From contig NZ_JACHDA010000009.1 of the NCBI RefSeq assembly GCF_014207235.1, positions 1-64,000 on the forward strand: a stretch of DNA of 64,000 bases. The letters are read 5' to 3'. This DNA comes from Sphingopyxis sp. JAI128. Lineage in GTDB: Bacteria > Pseudomonadota > Alphaproteobacteria > Sphingomonadales > Sphingomonadaceae. The notes under the pieces were generated by a model. That model did not search any database. It was given only the letters and a program-made list of their open reading frames with translations, and was not told where the DNA came from. Positions 50,297 through 59,123 of the stretch are shown here, piece by piece. The translations under genes were made by a program, and so were the position numbers. Positions within the stretch are counted from its first letter, which is position 1, and each line of letters starts with the position of its first letter.

Positions 50297-51526
50297 ATGC
50301 GTGAGGCTTGGATTATCGATGCGGCGCGCACGCCACGTGGTATCGGACGCGCTGACAAGGGCTCGCTGGCCGCGGTGCACCCGCAGCGGATATTGTCGAC
50401 CGTCCTGAAAGCGCTCGGCGAGCGCAATGGACTGAAGACGACCGACATCGACGACGTGATCATCGGCTGCTTTTCGCAAACCGAAGGCCAGGGGGGCTGC
50501 ATTGCGCGGCAGGCCGTACTCGATGCGGGATGGGGGAGCGAGCCGCCGGGCTTCACCGTCAATCGCTACTGCGGTTCGGGCCTGACCGCAGTGAACCAGG
50601 CGGTCATGGGTATCTGGTCAGGTGCGCAGGACCTCGTGATCGGGGGCGGCGTCGAGCAGATGTCGGGCACGCCATCGGTGTCGCAGCCGACACTGTTCGA
50701 TTGCGGAAATGTCCAGCTTCGCGCCAGGCACGCGCAGACGCACCAAGGAATTTGCGCGGATCTTATCGCCACGATGGAGGGGATCAGTCGCGAGGAGCTC
50801 GACAGCTTCGCGCTTGAAAGCCAACGGCGCGCGGCCGATGCAATCGACGCGGGCGCCTTCGCGCGCAGCACCATTCCGGTTCTGCATGCGGACGGCAGCG
50901 TAGCGCTCGACCGGGAGGAATATAATCGGCCGGGTACGACAATGGAGCGCCTCGCCAGCCTCAAGCCCGCGTTCGACGGCATGCTCGACGCTCCGCTTGA
51001 CGCGACGGGGCTGACCTATCGCCAACTGGTCGAGCGCGACTATGGCGGCGTCGAAATCAGCCACGTCCACCACGGCGGCAATTCCTCTGGCATCGTCGAT
51101 GGTGCAGGTGCGGTTGTTCTGGCCTCGCCCGACTATGCCCGCGCCAACGGTCTCAAGCCGAGGGCCCGCATCCGGGCTATCGCGACAGCGGGCGGATCGC
51201 CTGAACTGATGCTCAATGCGCCCGCACCGGCCGCACAAAAGGCGCTCAATTCGGCCGGGATGGCCGTCGACGACATCGACCTGTACGAGATCAATGAAGC
51301 CTTCGCGATCGTGCCGATGATCTTCATGCGCGAACTTGGTATCGATCATGACAAGGTGAATGTGGTCGGCGGGGCCATCGCGCTGGGTCACCCGATCGGT
51401 GCCACCGGTGCCATGCTGGTTGGCACCGTTCTCGACGAACTCGAGCGACGCGATCTGGCGACGGGACTCGTAAGCCTCTGCACCGGGGGCGGTATGGCTC
51501 CCGCCGCCATCATCGAGCGTATTTGA
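50297..51526 (+). CDS. Acetyl-CoA C-acyltransferase (thiolase)
   Basis: A 409-residue degradative-type thiolase. The acyl-accepting nucleophile is C92 in NRYCGSGL. The C-terminal active site has INEAFA, H365 in [15 protein letters not shown], and C395 in LCTGGGM. It should cleave 3-oxoacyl-CoA with CoA to acetyl- or propionyl-CoA plus a shortened acyl-CoA. ATG 50297 was chosen as the start of the conserved [14 protein letters not shown]. It is the first enzyme gene after receptor 3 and is followed by two DUF2817 genes on the same strand. Confidence 0.93.
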   Translation: MREAWIIDAARTPRGIGRADKGSLAAVHPQRILSTVLKALGERNGLKTTDIDDVIIGCFSQTEGQGGCIARQAVLDAGWGSEPPGFTVNRYCGSGLTAVNQAVMGIWSGAQDLVIGGGVEQMSGTPSVSQPTLFDCGNVQLRARHAQTHQGICADLIATMEGISREELDSFALESQRRAADAIDAGAFARSTIPVLHADGSVALDREEYNRPGTTMERLASLKPAFDGMLDAPLDATGLTYRQLVERDYGGVEISHVHHGGNSSGIVDGAGAVVLASPDYARANGLKPRARIRAIATAGGSPELMLNAPAPAAQKALNSAGMAVDDIDLYEINEAFAIVPMIFMRELGIDHDKVNVVGGAIALGHPIGATGAMLVGTVLDELERRDLATGLVSLCTGGGMAPAAIIERI

Positions 51527-51564
51527 ATCCGAGCGGGGTATCGGGGCGAATTTGGAGAGAAGCG

Positions 51565-52650
51565 ATGTCCGACAGTTATAGCAAAACCTATGCCGAAGCC
51601 CGCCAGAAATTCCTGTCGATCGCGTCGACGCGCGACGCGAAAGTCATCACGGCCGTGCATCCAAGCGAGCGGGGCGTAGAGGGCGAGGAGTTGGCAATCG
51701 ACATCGCCATCTTCGGCGATCCCGACGCGGAGAAGACGCTGTTTCTCGTTTCGGGGACCCACGGGCAGGAGGGCTATTATGGCTCCGCACTGCAGATTGA
51801 GTTCCTGCGCGACCTCGACATACCCGAGGGCATCAACATTATCGCGCTGCACGGCCTCAATCCATGGGGGTTCTCGCATCTCTCGAGAACGGATAACGAG
51901 AATATCGACGTAAATCGAAATTTCACCGACTATGGCGTCGCGTCCAATAGAGACGAAATTTATCCGCCGCTTTTCCGCGCGCTCTGCCCGGACGACTGGA
52001 CCGAGGAGACGACCGACTGGAGCGGCGTGCGCGACGAATTGACGCGCAAATATGGCGCGAAGCGCCTAGTCTCGGCCGCCGGCGGCGGCCAGATCATCGA
52101 GCCCACCGGCATGAATTATATCGGCACGGGCCCCTCCTGGTCGCGCTCGGTGGTCGAGGACTTGCTGCCGAAACTCTTCGCCAAGGCGAAGAAGATCGCC
52201 TTCATCGAATGGCACACCGGCCTCGGCGACTTTGGCGAACTCAGCCACATCCCGATGATGGAGGCGGGCTCTCCGGGTTATGAGCGCATGTTCGACTGGC
52301 TCGGGGACGATGCGCGGTCGACCTGGACAAAGGGGATGGGCGATTTCGATGGTGTGACGCCCGACTATCGCGGCTGGTTTTCCGCCTGGCTGCCGACCGT
52401 CGCGCCGCAGGCCGAGTGGGCCGGCATGGTGATGGAGGCCGGGACCTATGGTGTCGTCGAGGTCATGGACGGCATCCGCATCGATCGCTGGCTGAAGTTC
52501 GGCAAGGGACGCTCCTATCTTTCGCGCGAGCAAATGCGGGAAAAGATGATGGACAAGCTCTACCCCACGGCGCCCGACTGGCGCGCGGCTGCGCTCAAGA
52601 ACGGACTGGCCGCACAGCAGAGCTTCCTTGAAGGACTGCAGCGGTGGTAA
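51565..52650 (+). CDS. DUF2817 / M14-like zinc carboxypeptidase-fold protein, copy 1
   Basis: A 361-residue protein. The zinc motif of M14-like hydrolases is visible as H66 and E69 in GTHGQEG, with the third ligand H217 in IEWHTGLGD. A DVNRNF motif follows the NPWGFSHLSRTDNEN stretch and resembles the substrate-binding Arg region (NxDLNRNF) of succinylglutamate desuccinylase and carboxypeptidases. No signal peptide is seen, so it should be cytoplasmic. GGAGAG precedes ATG 51565. It may hydrolyse an amide or ester of the pathway substrate, for example a conjugated acid; this is inference. The next gene is a tandem paralogue. Confidence 0.85.
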   Translation: MSDSYSKTYAEARQKFLSIASTRDAKVITAVHPSERGVEGEELAIDIAIFGDPDAEKTLFLVSGTHGQEGYYGSALQIEFLRDLDIPEGINIIALHGLNPWGFSHLSRTDNENIDVNRNFTDYGVASNRDEIYPPLFRALCPDDWTEETTDWSGVRDELTRKYGAKRLVSAAGGGQIIEPTGMNYIGTGPSWSRSVVEDLLPKLFAKAKKIAFIEWHTGLGDFGELSHIPMMEAGSPGYERMFDWLGDDARSTWTKGMGDFDGVTPDYRGWFSAWLPTVAPQAEWAGMVMEAGTYGVVEVMDGIRIDRWLKFGKGRSYLSREQMREKMMDKLYPTAPDWRAAALKNGLAAQQSFLEGLQRW

Positions 52651-53741
52651 TCGCGCCCGAACCGGCTTTCAGCGAAACCTATGCGGTGGCGCGGCGGAAA
52701 TTTCTCCTGCTCGCCGCAGAGCGCGGCGCGATGGTCAGTTCGGCGGTTCACCCGACCGAGCGCGGAGCTGAGGGCGAGGAGCTCGCGATCGATATCGCGA
52801 CCTTCGGCGATCCCGATGCGGAAAAGACTCTGTTTCTCGTTTCGGGAACGCACGGGCAGGAAGGCTTTCTCGGCTCAGCGCTCCAGATCGCCTTCCTGCG
52901 CGACCTTGTAATCCCGGACGGCGTTAACGTCGTGGCGCTTCACGCGCTCAACCCTTGGGGATTTTCGCATCTGTCGCGCACCGACGAGGCGAATATCGAC
53001 CTCAATCGCAACTTTACCGAGGGTGCGTTGAACCTCGTGGAGGATGAGCTCTATCCCGTGCTGTTTCGCGCGATGTGCCCTGACGATTGGACCGAAGAAA
53101 CGATCGACTGGAGCGGGGTTCGCGATAAGGTCGTTGCCGACCATGGCTTCAAGCGGATGGTCACGGTGCTCGCCGGGGGACAAGCCATAGAGCCGACGGG
53201 ACTTAACTTTGTCGGCACGGGTCCGTCCTGGTCGCGAACGGTTGTTGCCGAACTTCTGCCGCAGATATTCGCGAAAGCGAAAAAAATTGCCTTCATCGAA
53301 TGGCACACCGGTCTCGGAAAATTCGGCGAGCTCAGCCATTTGTGCAGCCTCTTGGCCGGCTCTCCGGGATACGAGCGGGTCTTCCACTGGATGGGCGACG
53401 AAGCCCGCGCGTCGTTTGCGGCGACGTTCGAAGTGACCGGGGGCGAGGTGCCTACCTATGAAGGCCTTTTCTCTGCATGGCTCCCTTCCACGGCGCCAGC
53501 AGCGGAGTGGGCGGGCGTGCTGATCGAGGTCGGGACCTACGATAATATCGCGGTGGGTGATGCGATCCGCATGGATCGCTGGCTGAAGTTCGGGCGCGGA
53601 CGCACATCGATGCCGCGCGAAGAAATGCGCCGGATCATGATGGACCGGCTGAATCCCGAAGATCCCGAGTGGCGCACGAAGGCTCTGGAAAACGGACTCG
53701 ACGCCCAGATGCGCGCGCTGCGTGGCTTGCAGGCTTGGTGA
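52644..53741 (+). CDS. DUF2817 / M14-like zinc carboxypeptidase-fold protein, copy 2
   Basis: A 365-residue paralogue of the preceding protein, starting at GTG 52644 and overlapping it by 7 bp. Zinc ligands H70 and E73 (GTHGQEG) and the IEWHTGLG His are retained, as are NPWGFSHLSRTDEANIDLNR and GTGPSWSRTVV. The two proteins share long identical blocks over their entire lengths, so they arose by tandem duplication, yet differ in the central insertion (DYGVASNRDE versus EGALNLVEDE) and in LSHIPMMEA versus LSHLCSLLA near the active site. Retention of both suggests different substrate ranges or a heteromer. Confidence 0.83.
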   Translation: MVIAPEPAFSETYAVARRKFLLLAAERGAMVSSAVHPTERGAEGEELAIDIATFGDPDAEKTLFLVSGTHGQEGFLGSALQIAFLRDLVIPDGVNVVALHALNPWGFSHLSRTDEANIDLNRNFTEGALNLVEDELYPVLFRAMCPDDWTEETIDWSGVRDKVVADHGFKRMVTVLAGGQAIEPTGLNFVGTGPSWSRTVVAELLPQIFAKAKKIAFIEWHTGLGKFGELSHLCSLLAGSPGYERVFHWMGDEARASFAATFEVTGGEVPTYEGLFSAWLPSTAPAAEWAGVLIEVGTYDNIAVGDAIRMDRWLKFGRGRTSMPREEMRRIMMDRLNPEDPEWRTKALENGLDAQMRALRGLQAW

Positions 53742-53793
53742 GACGACGCGGAAAACGCGACGGAATAGACGAATTGATTTTAAGGAGAGAGCA

Positions 53794-54225
53794 ATGAGCG
53801 ATCCGATCGCAGAACCCATCGCCGCAGTACCCTATGTGATCATAGACCGCGACGGTGATCACCATCTTGTCGGTAGCCGCTGCGCCAAATGCGGTGCGAC
53901 GTTGCTTGGTCGCCGTGTTGCATGCGCCGCTTGCGGCGCCAACGACAGCGTCACCCAAGTCCGCCTGTCCGACAAGGGACGCATACGGACCTGCACCGTC
54001 GTCCATCGCAGCTATCCTGGCGTTCCGGTTCCCTTTATCGCGGCGGTGATCGATATCGATGGAGGTGGGGTCGTGCGCGGCACGCTTCGCGGTCCGATTC
54101 CTTCCGACCCGGTCGCAGAAGTGGGTCGACCGGTGCGTATATGCGTCGAAGATACTGGCCAGCGCGACGCGCTGGGCCGCGCCTTCTATTCCCAAGTCTT
54201 CCGGCCGCTGGAGGCCGCAGCATGA
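53794..54225 (+). CDS. DUF35 OB-fold / zinc-ribbon acyl-CoA-associated protein
   Basis: A 143-residue protein. The N-terminal rubredoxin-like zinc ribbon has CAKCG (about 30-34) and CAACG (about 45-49). An OB-fold follows, with GRIRTCTVVHRSYPGVPVPF and VGRPVRICVED. AAGGAGAGAG precedes ATG 53794. DUF35 proteins form complexes with SCPx/Ltp-type thiolase-fold partners, and the downstream gene, overlapping by ATGA, encodes exactly such a partner. In steroid side-chain degradation this pairing forms thiolases or retro-aldolases (Ltp2 with the DUF35 domain of ChsH2). Confidence 0.9.
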   Translation: MSDPIAEPIAAVPYVIIDRDGDHHLVGSRCAKCGATLLGRRVACAACGANDSVTQVRLSDKGRIRTCTVVHRSYPGVPVPFIAAVIDIDGGGVVRGTLRGPIPSDPVAEVGRPVRICVEDTGQRDALGRAFYSQVFRPLEAAA

Positions 54226-55376
54226 GCGGCGCGGTGATTGCCGGGATCGACATGATTCCGTTCGGACGCTTTCCCGATCGTAGCCTTGAGGATATTGGCG
54301 CCGAAGCGGCGTTGATGGCGCTCGCCGATGCTGGTCTGACAATCCATGACGTTCAGGCATTTTACTGCGGTAGCGCGCTCCAGGCGACCGCGTTTCCCGG
54401 ACAGCGAATCCTGCGCCGGATCGGCCAAAGGATGATGCCGGTCCTGAATGTGGTGAATGGCTGCGCGACCGGCGCTGCCGCGTTTCGCGAGGCGGTTCTC
54501 GCAGTCGCAAGCGGGCGCCATGACGTGGCGCTTGCGGTGGGCGTCGAAAAAATGGACCGCGGACTGATCGTCATGCCCGGCCGGCCGGCGGACTTTCAGG
54601 AAGAAGGCGCCATAGGAACCATCACGACCCCGTGCCTGTTCTCGCAGGCTGGCGTGATACACAGTGCGGAATATGGAACGACCTTTGAGCAGTTTGCCAA
54701 AGTCTCGGTGAAGAACCATCACCACGCGACGCTGAACGAGAAGGCATTTATCCGCCGCGAGACACCGCTTGAGGAAGTCATGGCGTCAGAGATGATTGCC
54801 TATCCGAACACCAAGCTAATGTGTTCGATCAATGTCGATGGCGCTGCCGCGGCGATCGTCACCAGCGAGGCCTTCGCGCGGCGGCACGGCCTCATGAACC
54901 GGGCGGTACGGGTCCGCGCGGCCGCCATGCTCGCCAGCGTGTTTACTGACATGGAGGACGGGCTGACCGACTTTAACGAGGTCACGCGCGAAACTGCCAA
55001 GCAGGCCTATGAGGCGGCGGGACTTGGTGTCGAGGACATCGATCTGATCGAACTTCACGACTGTTTCGCTACCGCCGAGCTCCTCCATTACGAGAACCTG
55101 GGGCTCTGCGGGAAGGGGGAGAGCGGCGCTCTTATCGACAGCGGCGAGACTGCGCTGGGCGGCCGGCTGCCCGTCAACGTCTCCGGCGGATTGCTGTCAA
55201 AGGGACATCCGCTGGGCGCCACCGGAATAGCCAACCTCTACGAAATCTGCCTGCACCTTCGCGACGAGGCAGGTCAGCGTCAGGTCGAGGGAGCGCGCAT
55301 TGGCCTCGCGCATATCGTCGGCGGCATGACCGACTATGGTTCGGCTTCCGCAGTCCATATCCTCGAGCGGGTCTGA
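54222..55376 (+). CDS. SCPx/Ltp-type thiolase-fold protein (lipid-transfer-protein thiolase or aldolase)
   Basis: A 384-residue protein of the non-decarboxylating thiolase-like lipid-transfer family. Active-site landmarks are the Cys in NGCATGAAAF, LIELHDCFATAELL, and the His in SKGHPLGATGI. ATG 54222 overlaps the DUF35 stop by 4 bp; a longer in-frame extension is antisense-like noise. With the DUF35 protein it may thiolyse a 3-oxoacyl-CoA or, as Ltp2 does, cleave a beta-hydroxy acyl-CoA by retro-aldol reaction. Its presence alongside a classical thiolase and an AMACR-like racemase suggests branched-chain acyl-CoA degradation. Confidence 0.9.
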   Translation: MSGAVIAGIDMIPFGRFPDRSLEDIGAEAALMALADAGLTIHDVQAFYCGSALQATAFPGQRILRRIGQRMMPVLNVVNGCATGAAAFREAVLAVASGRHDVALAVGVEKMDRGLIVMPGRPADFQEEGAIGTITTPCLFSQAGVIHSAEYGTTFEQFAKVSVKNHHHATLNEKAFIRRETPLEEVMASEMIAYPNTKLMCSINVDGAAAAIVTSEAFARRHGLMNRAVRVRAAAMLASVFTDMEDGLTDFNEVTRETAKQAYEAAGLGVEDIDLIELHDCFATAELLHYENLGLCGKGESGALIDSGETALGGRLPVNVSGGLLSKGHPLGATGIANLYEICLHLRDEAGQRQVEGARIGLAHIVGGMTDYGSASAVHILERV

Positions 55377-55378
55377 TC

Positions 55379-56962
55379 ATGACCGACCCTATCGAAGTCG
55401 CGCGCGCGCACTGCTCGGGCCGCACTTTCGAGCATCTGAATGACCTTACAGTGAGGGGGCTTCGGACCCATGCCGATACGGTCCTGTTGCGCGCGGCAGA
55501 TGGCAAGACTTACACGGGAGCGGCGATTGAAGGCGAGATTGCTCGGTACGCGGCGGTGCTCGAGAAGGAAGGAGTCTCCCTCGGCGTTCGTGTAGCCTTG
55601 CTCGCCGGGAACAGTGTTGGCGTGCTCTTCATTCAACAGGCCGTCAGCGTGCTCGGCGGCGTTTTTACGCCGCTGCATCCCTTGGGCGCGCCGTCGGACT
55701 TTGCCTATATGATCAGCGACGCGGAGATCGATATCATTATCGTCGACGCGGCACGGCGACAGGAAATCGAAACTGCCGCCCGCCTGTCCCGCCGCTCGGT
55801 GCGTATATTTACGTTGGGTGGTGGCAGCGAGCATGATCTCGTCGGCCGGGCGCAACGTGAAGAGGCCGTCCGGATCGAACTTCGGCCGATCGATCCCGAA
55901 GCGATTTGCCGGATTGTATACACTGGCGGCACCACGGGTGTCCCGAAAGCCGCTCAATCAAGCTATCGTGCCATGTCGACCATGTACGGCATCGAGCTTG
56001 CCGACTGGGAATGGCCCGACGAAATCCGGCAGTTGCTGGTTGCGCCGCTCAGCCACGTCGGGGCGGTTTGCTTCACGCCGACCGTTGCGCGCGGAGGCTG
56101 CCTCTTCGTTGAGAGCGGTTTCGACCCGATCCGGGTGCTATCTCTCATTGAGAGCGAACGGATCACGTGCATGCTCATGGTTCCGACCATGATCGGTATG
56201 ATACTCGATCATCCCCGCCTGAGCGAATTCGACGTATCGAGCCTCGAAACCATCTTCTATGGAGCATCACCGATATCGCCTGCGCGTCTTCGCGAAGCCA
56301 TTGCGCATTTCGGGCCGATCTTCTTTCAGTTCTACGGTCAGGCCGAGGCGATCACGACGGTCACCGTGATGCGCCGCGACGAGCATGACCTGACATCGGA
56401 CGAGCGACTGGGTTCGTGCGGACGCCCCGTACCGGAAATGGCCGTGCGACTTCTCGATCCCGACGGGAACGAGGTGCCCGATGGCGAACCGGGCGAACTC
56501 TGCGTGCGGGGGCCTCTCTTGATGAGCGGCTATCTGAATCGACCGAAGGAGACAGCGGAGGCGTTTCGGGGCGGCTGGCTTCATACGGGTGATATCGCGA
56601 TCCGAGATGGCGACGGATTCCTCAGGCTCGTCGACAGGGCGAAGGACCTGGTCATCACCGGCGGCTTCAACGTCTTTCCGCGGGCGGTCGAGGACGTGCT
56701 GGAAACCCATCCTGCGGTCGCAGCGGCCAGTGTCTTTGGTCTGCCCGACGACCGGTGGGGCGAAATTGTTGTCGCAGCCATTGTTCGCCGCGATGGCGAT
56801 GTCGAAGCCTCGGACCTGATCGCCTATGTCCGCGAGCGAAAAGGTGCGGTCCAAGCGCCCAAGCGCGTTGAGTTTCTCGACCAAATCCCGCTGACCGCGG
56901 TCGGCAAGCCCGACAAGAAGGCCTTGCGGCTCATGTTTTCGCAGGAGGCTTCGCCGGCTTGA
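55379..56962 (+). CDS. AMP-forming acyl-CoA synthetase
   Basis: A 527-residue ANL-superfamily ligase. The P-loop is YTGGTTGVPKAAQ (about 180-192). The A5-A8 core motifs appear as QFYGQAEAITTV, GWLHTGDIAIRDGDGFLRLV and DLVITGGFNVFPRAVEDVL, and the catalytic C-terminal Lys is in PLTAVGKPDKKAL. It activates a carboxylic acid to its CoA thioester with ATP. It starts two bases after the thiolase-like gene stop, so it belongs to the same operon. It is the likely entry step for the acid imported via receptor 3. Chain or ring type of substrate is not predictable. Confidence 0.92.
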   Translation: MTDPIEVARAHCSGRTFEHLNDLTVRGLRTHADTVLLRAADGKTYTGAAIEGEIARYAAVLEKEGVSLGVRVALLAGNSVGVLFIQQAVSVLGGVFTPLHPLGAPSDFAYMISDAEIDIIIVDAARRQEIETAARLSRRSVRIFTLGGGSEHDLVGRAQREEAVRIELRPIDPEAICRIVYTGGTTGVPKAAQSSYRAMSTMYGIELADWEWPDEIRQLLVAPLSHVGAVCFTPTVARGGCLFVESGFDPIRVLSLIESERITCMLMVPTMIGMILDHPRLSEFDVSSLETIFYGASPISPARLREAIAHFGPIFFQFYGQAEAITTVTVMRRDEHDLTSDERLGSCGRPVPEMAVRLLDPDGNEVPDGEPGELCVRGPLLMSGYLNRPKETAEAFRGGWLHTGDIAIRDGDGFLRLVDRAKDLVITGGFNVFPRAVEDVLETHPAVAAASVFGLPDDRWGEIVVAAIVRRDGDVEASDLIAYVRERKGAVQAPKRVEFLDQIPLTAVGKPDKKALRLMFSQEASPA

Positions 56963-56988
56963 TGCCGCCGTTTTATAAGGAGAATCCC

Positions 56989-58062
56989 ATGAGCGAACCT
57001 CTCTCGCGCGCAACCGCGCCTGCCCCGGTACGAGATTATCTTCTCGAACTCATGGATAGGCGGTCTATCCCGGGCCTCCAGGTGGCGGTGGTCAACAACG
57101 GAGCTATCGAAATGCTCGACGTTTTCGGACACGCGAATGTCGAACATGAGGTTCCCGCAACGCATAAGTCGATCTTTTCGATCAACTCCATGGCGAAGGC
57201 ATTCACGGGTGTCGCGCTGATGCAGTTAGTGGAAGCGGGGCTTCTCGATCTTTCCGCGCCGATCAACAGCTATCTCGACGATCTTCCTGAAGCGTGGAGC
57301 AACGTTACGGTTCTTCATCTCGCGACTCTCTCCTCGGGGGTGCCGGAAATCATGGTCTATACGGCGGATAATTCGACCGCCCTGATTGGGGATGGCACGG
57401 TCGAGGGCGCCTGGAAGGCCGTCTACTCGGCGCCAATGGAGTATCCAGTCGGCGAAGGATACAGCTACACTCAGACCAATTTTGCGCTGTTGGGCAGAAT
57501 TATCGAACGCCTCGCCGGCAAACCCTTCGAGGAGTTTATCGCCGAACGCCAGTTCGCGGTGGCCGGGATGCCGAACACACTTTACTTCAACGACTATGAC
57601 GTCATCGCGAACCGCGCCAACACCTACATGAATACGGACGTCAACGGCAAACCCTCGGGCAGGATGTCCAACAGTCATCTTAACTGGCACCCGATATTGC
57701 GTACCGCCGCCGGTCTGCATAGTACCGCAGAGGACCTGGCAAACTGGGCCATAGCGCTTCAAAATGGTTCGCTCCTGTCCAATCCGGTGAATATCGAAAC
57801 GATGCGTACGGGCGTCACCCTATTTGATGGCCGACCCGGGATATGGGGTATCGGGTGGCTTGTCGGCCGGAGCGCGGCGGGTCGCCTTTCTGCGCCCGCG
57901 GGTGGCTCGAAGGCGCAGATGGCTTTCTATCCGAGTGGCGTTACAGTCGTCCTCCTCACCAACCTCATCGGCGCTTTTCCTGAACAACTCGCCCCCGTGA
58001 CCGGCGACGAGATCGACCTCGGCTTTATGGACGAGATCGCCGCCCATTATCAGGCCGTCTGA
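56989..58062 (+). CDS. Serine hydrolase, class C beta-lactamase family
   Basis: A 357-residue protein. AAGGAG before ATG 56989 decides the start over TTG/ATG codons just upstream. The nucleophile motif is intact: S67-M-A-K70 in FSINSMAKAFTG. The tyrosine motif reads Y-T-Q in YSYTQTNFALLG, and the third region is APAGGSKAQMAFY. It has no clear signal peptide, so it may act as a cytoplasmic esterase or amidase. It is the catalytically intact paralogue of the protein at 36910, with matching sequence along the full length. Within the acyl-CoA cluster it may release an acid from an ester substrate. Confidence 0.88.
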   Translation: MSEPLSRATAPAPVRDYLLELMDRRSIPGLQVAVVNNGAIEMLDVFGHANVEHEVPATHKSIFSINSMAKAFTGVALMQLVEAGLLDLSAPINSYLDDLPEAWSNVTVLHLATLSSGVPEIMVYTADNSTALIGDGTVEGAWKAVYSAPMEYPVGEGYSYTQTNFALLGRIIERLAGKPFEEFIAERQFAVAGMPNTLYFNDYDVIANRANTYMNTDVNGKPSGRMSNSHLNWHPILRTAAGLHSTAEDLANWAIALQNGSLLSNPVNIETMRTGVTLFDGRPGIWGIGWLVGRSAAGRLSAPAGGSKAQMAFYPSGVTVVLLTNLIGAFPEQLAPVTGDEIDLGFMDEIAAHYQAV

Positions 58063-58153
58063 CCGGTCGGTCCGGCACCCAATTCGATGCGCGGAGCTCA
58101 ATTCCTGCGTTCTCCGGCCGCGTCGGAATACTCATCATCTTTAGGAGATAGAA

Positions 58154-58915
58154 ATGGACATCAAGGGTCTCGCCGCCATCGTCACGGGCGGCGCCTCAGG
58201 TTTGGGCTTCGCTACTGCCAAGAAGCTTGCGGCCGAAGGCGCGCAAGTCACCCTGTTCGACCTTAATGAGCAGGTTGGACATAAGGCGGCCGGCGAAATC
58301 GGCGGCGTCTTCGTCAAGGTGGATGTCGCCGACGACGCGAGCGTGACTGCGGGTCTGGACGTTGGCGAGCGCGCGCATGGAGTCGCCCGCATTCTCGTTA
58401 ATTGCGCGGGCGTGTCGCAGATCATGAAGACGGTCGGCAAGGAATTCGTGCCGCATACGCTCGATGCCTATCGCCGTACGATCGAGGTGAACCTGATCGG
58501 CACGTTCAACACGATTTCGAAATTCGCCGCACGCGCGGCGGCCGCCGACGAAATCGACGGGGAGCGTGGCGTCATCGTGAACACTGCGTCCGTCGCCGCG
58601 TTCGACGGCCAGATCGGACAAGTTGCTTATGCCGCCTCTAAAGGCGGCATTGTCGGGATGACGCTGCCGATCGCGCGCGATCTCGCGCAGCACAAGATAC
58701 GGGTGGTGACGATCGCGCCCGGAATTTTCCTGACCCCGATGGTCGAAGGGCTGCCGCAGAACGTACAGGATTCCCTGGGCACGCAGGTCCCGCATCCCTC
58801 GCGTCTCGGCAAGCCATCCGAATATGGGCTACTGGTGGAGAGCATCATTCGCAATCCCATGCTCAACGGCGAAGTGATCCGGCTCGACGGTGCTATCAGG
58901 ATGGCGCCACGATAA
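58154..58915 (+). CDS. SDR oxidoreductase, 3-hydroxyacyl-CoA dehydrogenase type-2-like
   Basis: A 253-residue classical SDR. The cofactor motif is TGGASGLG (residues 11-18) with an Asp (LFDLNE) that favours NAD. The catalytic Ser is in NTASVAAF and Tyr/Lys in YAASKGG. Sequence style matches HSD17B10 and bacterial 3-hydroxy-2-methylbutyryl-CoA dehydrogenases (GQVAYAASKGGIVGMTLP). It should oxidise a 3-hydroxyacyl-CoA to the 3-oxoacyl-CoA used by the thiolase. TTAGGAGA precedes the ATG. It begins 91 bases after the serine hydrolase stop. Confidence 0.9.
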   Translation: MDIKGLAAIVTGGASGLGFATAKKLAAEGAQVTLFDLNEQVGHKAAGEIGGVFVKVDVADDASVTAGLDVGERAHGVARILVNCAGVSQIMKTVGKEFVPHTLDAYRRTIEVNLIGTFNTISKFAARAAAADEIDGERGVIVNTASVAAFDGQIGQVAYAASKGGIVGMTLPIARDLAQHKIRVVTIAPGIFLTPMVEGLPQNVQDSLGTQVPHPSRLGKPSEYGLLVESIIRNPMLNGEVIRLDGAIRMAPR

Positions 58916-59123
58916 GCCAGGGCTGCATCAGACGGCACAATTTTGGCGCGCGCCTTCGCATGCCCGAAGCTGAAGTCGATGCCTCACCTGGGTAAGTGAT
59001 CATCTGCGGAAAGTGGCCAGTCTCGGAAAGCCAGTGTGTGAACGTCTCAACCATCTCGACCTTTTGCAATGCGACCTCAGCGAGTGTGGTCCAGCGCTTT
59101 GATGATATCGAAGGCACTGGCCG

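Noticed and set aside
58916-59123. Minus-strand frame (58896-59186) with protein-like stretch TTLAEVALQKVEMVETFTHW
   Set aside because: No start with a ribosome site, no recognised family, and it runs into two plus-strand genes; treated as intergenic.
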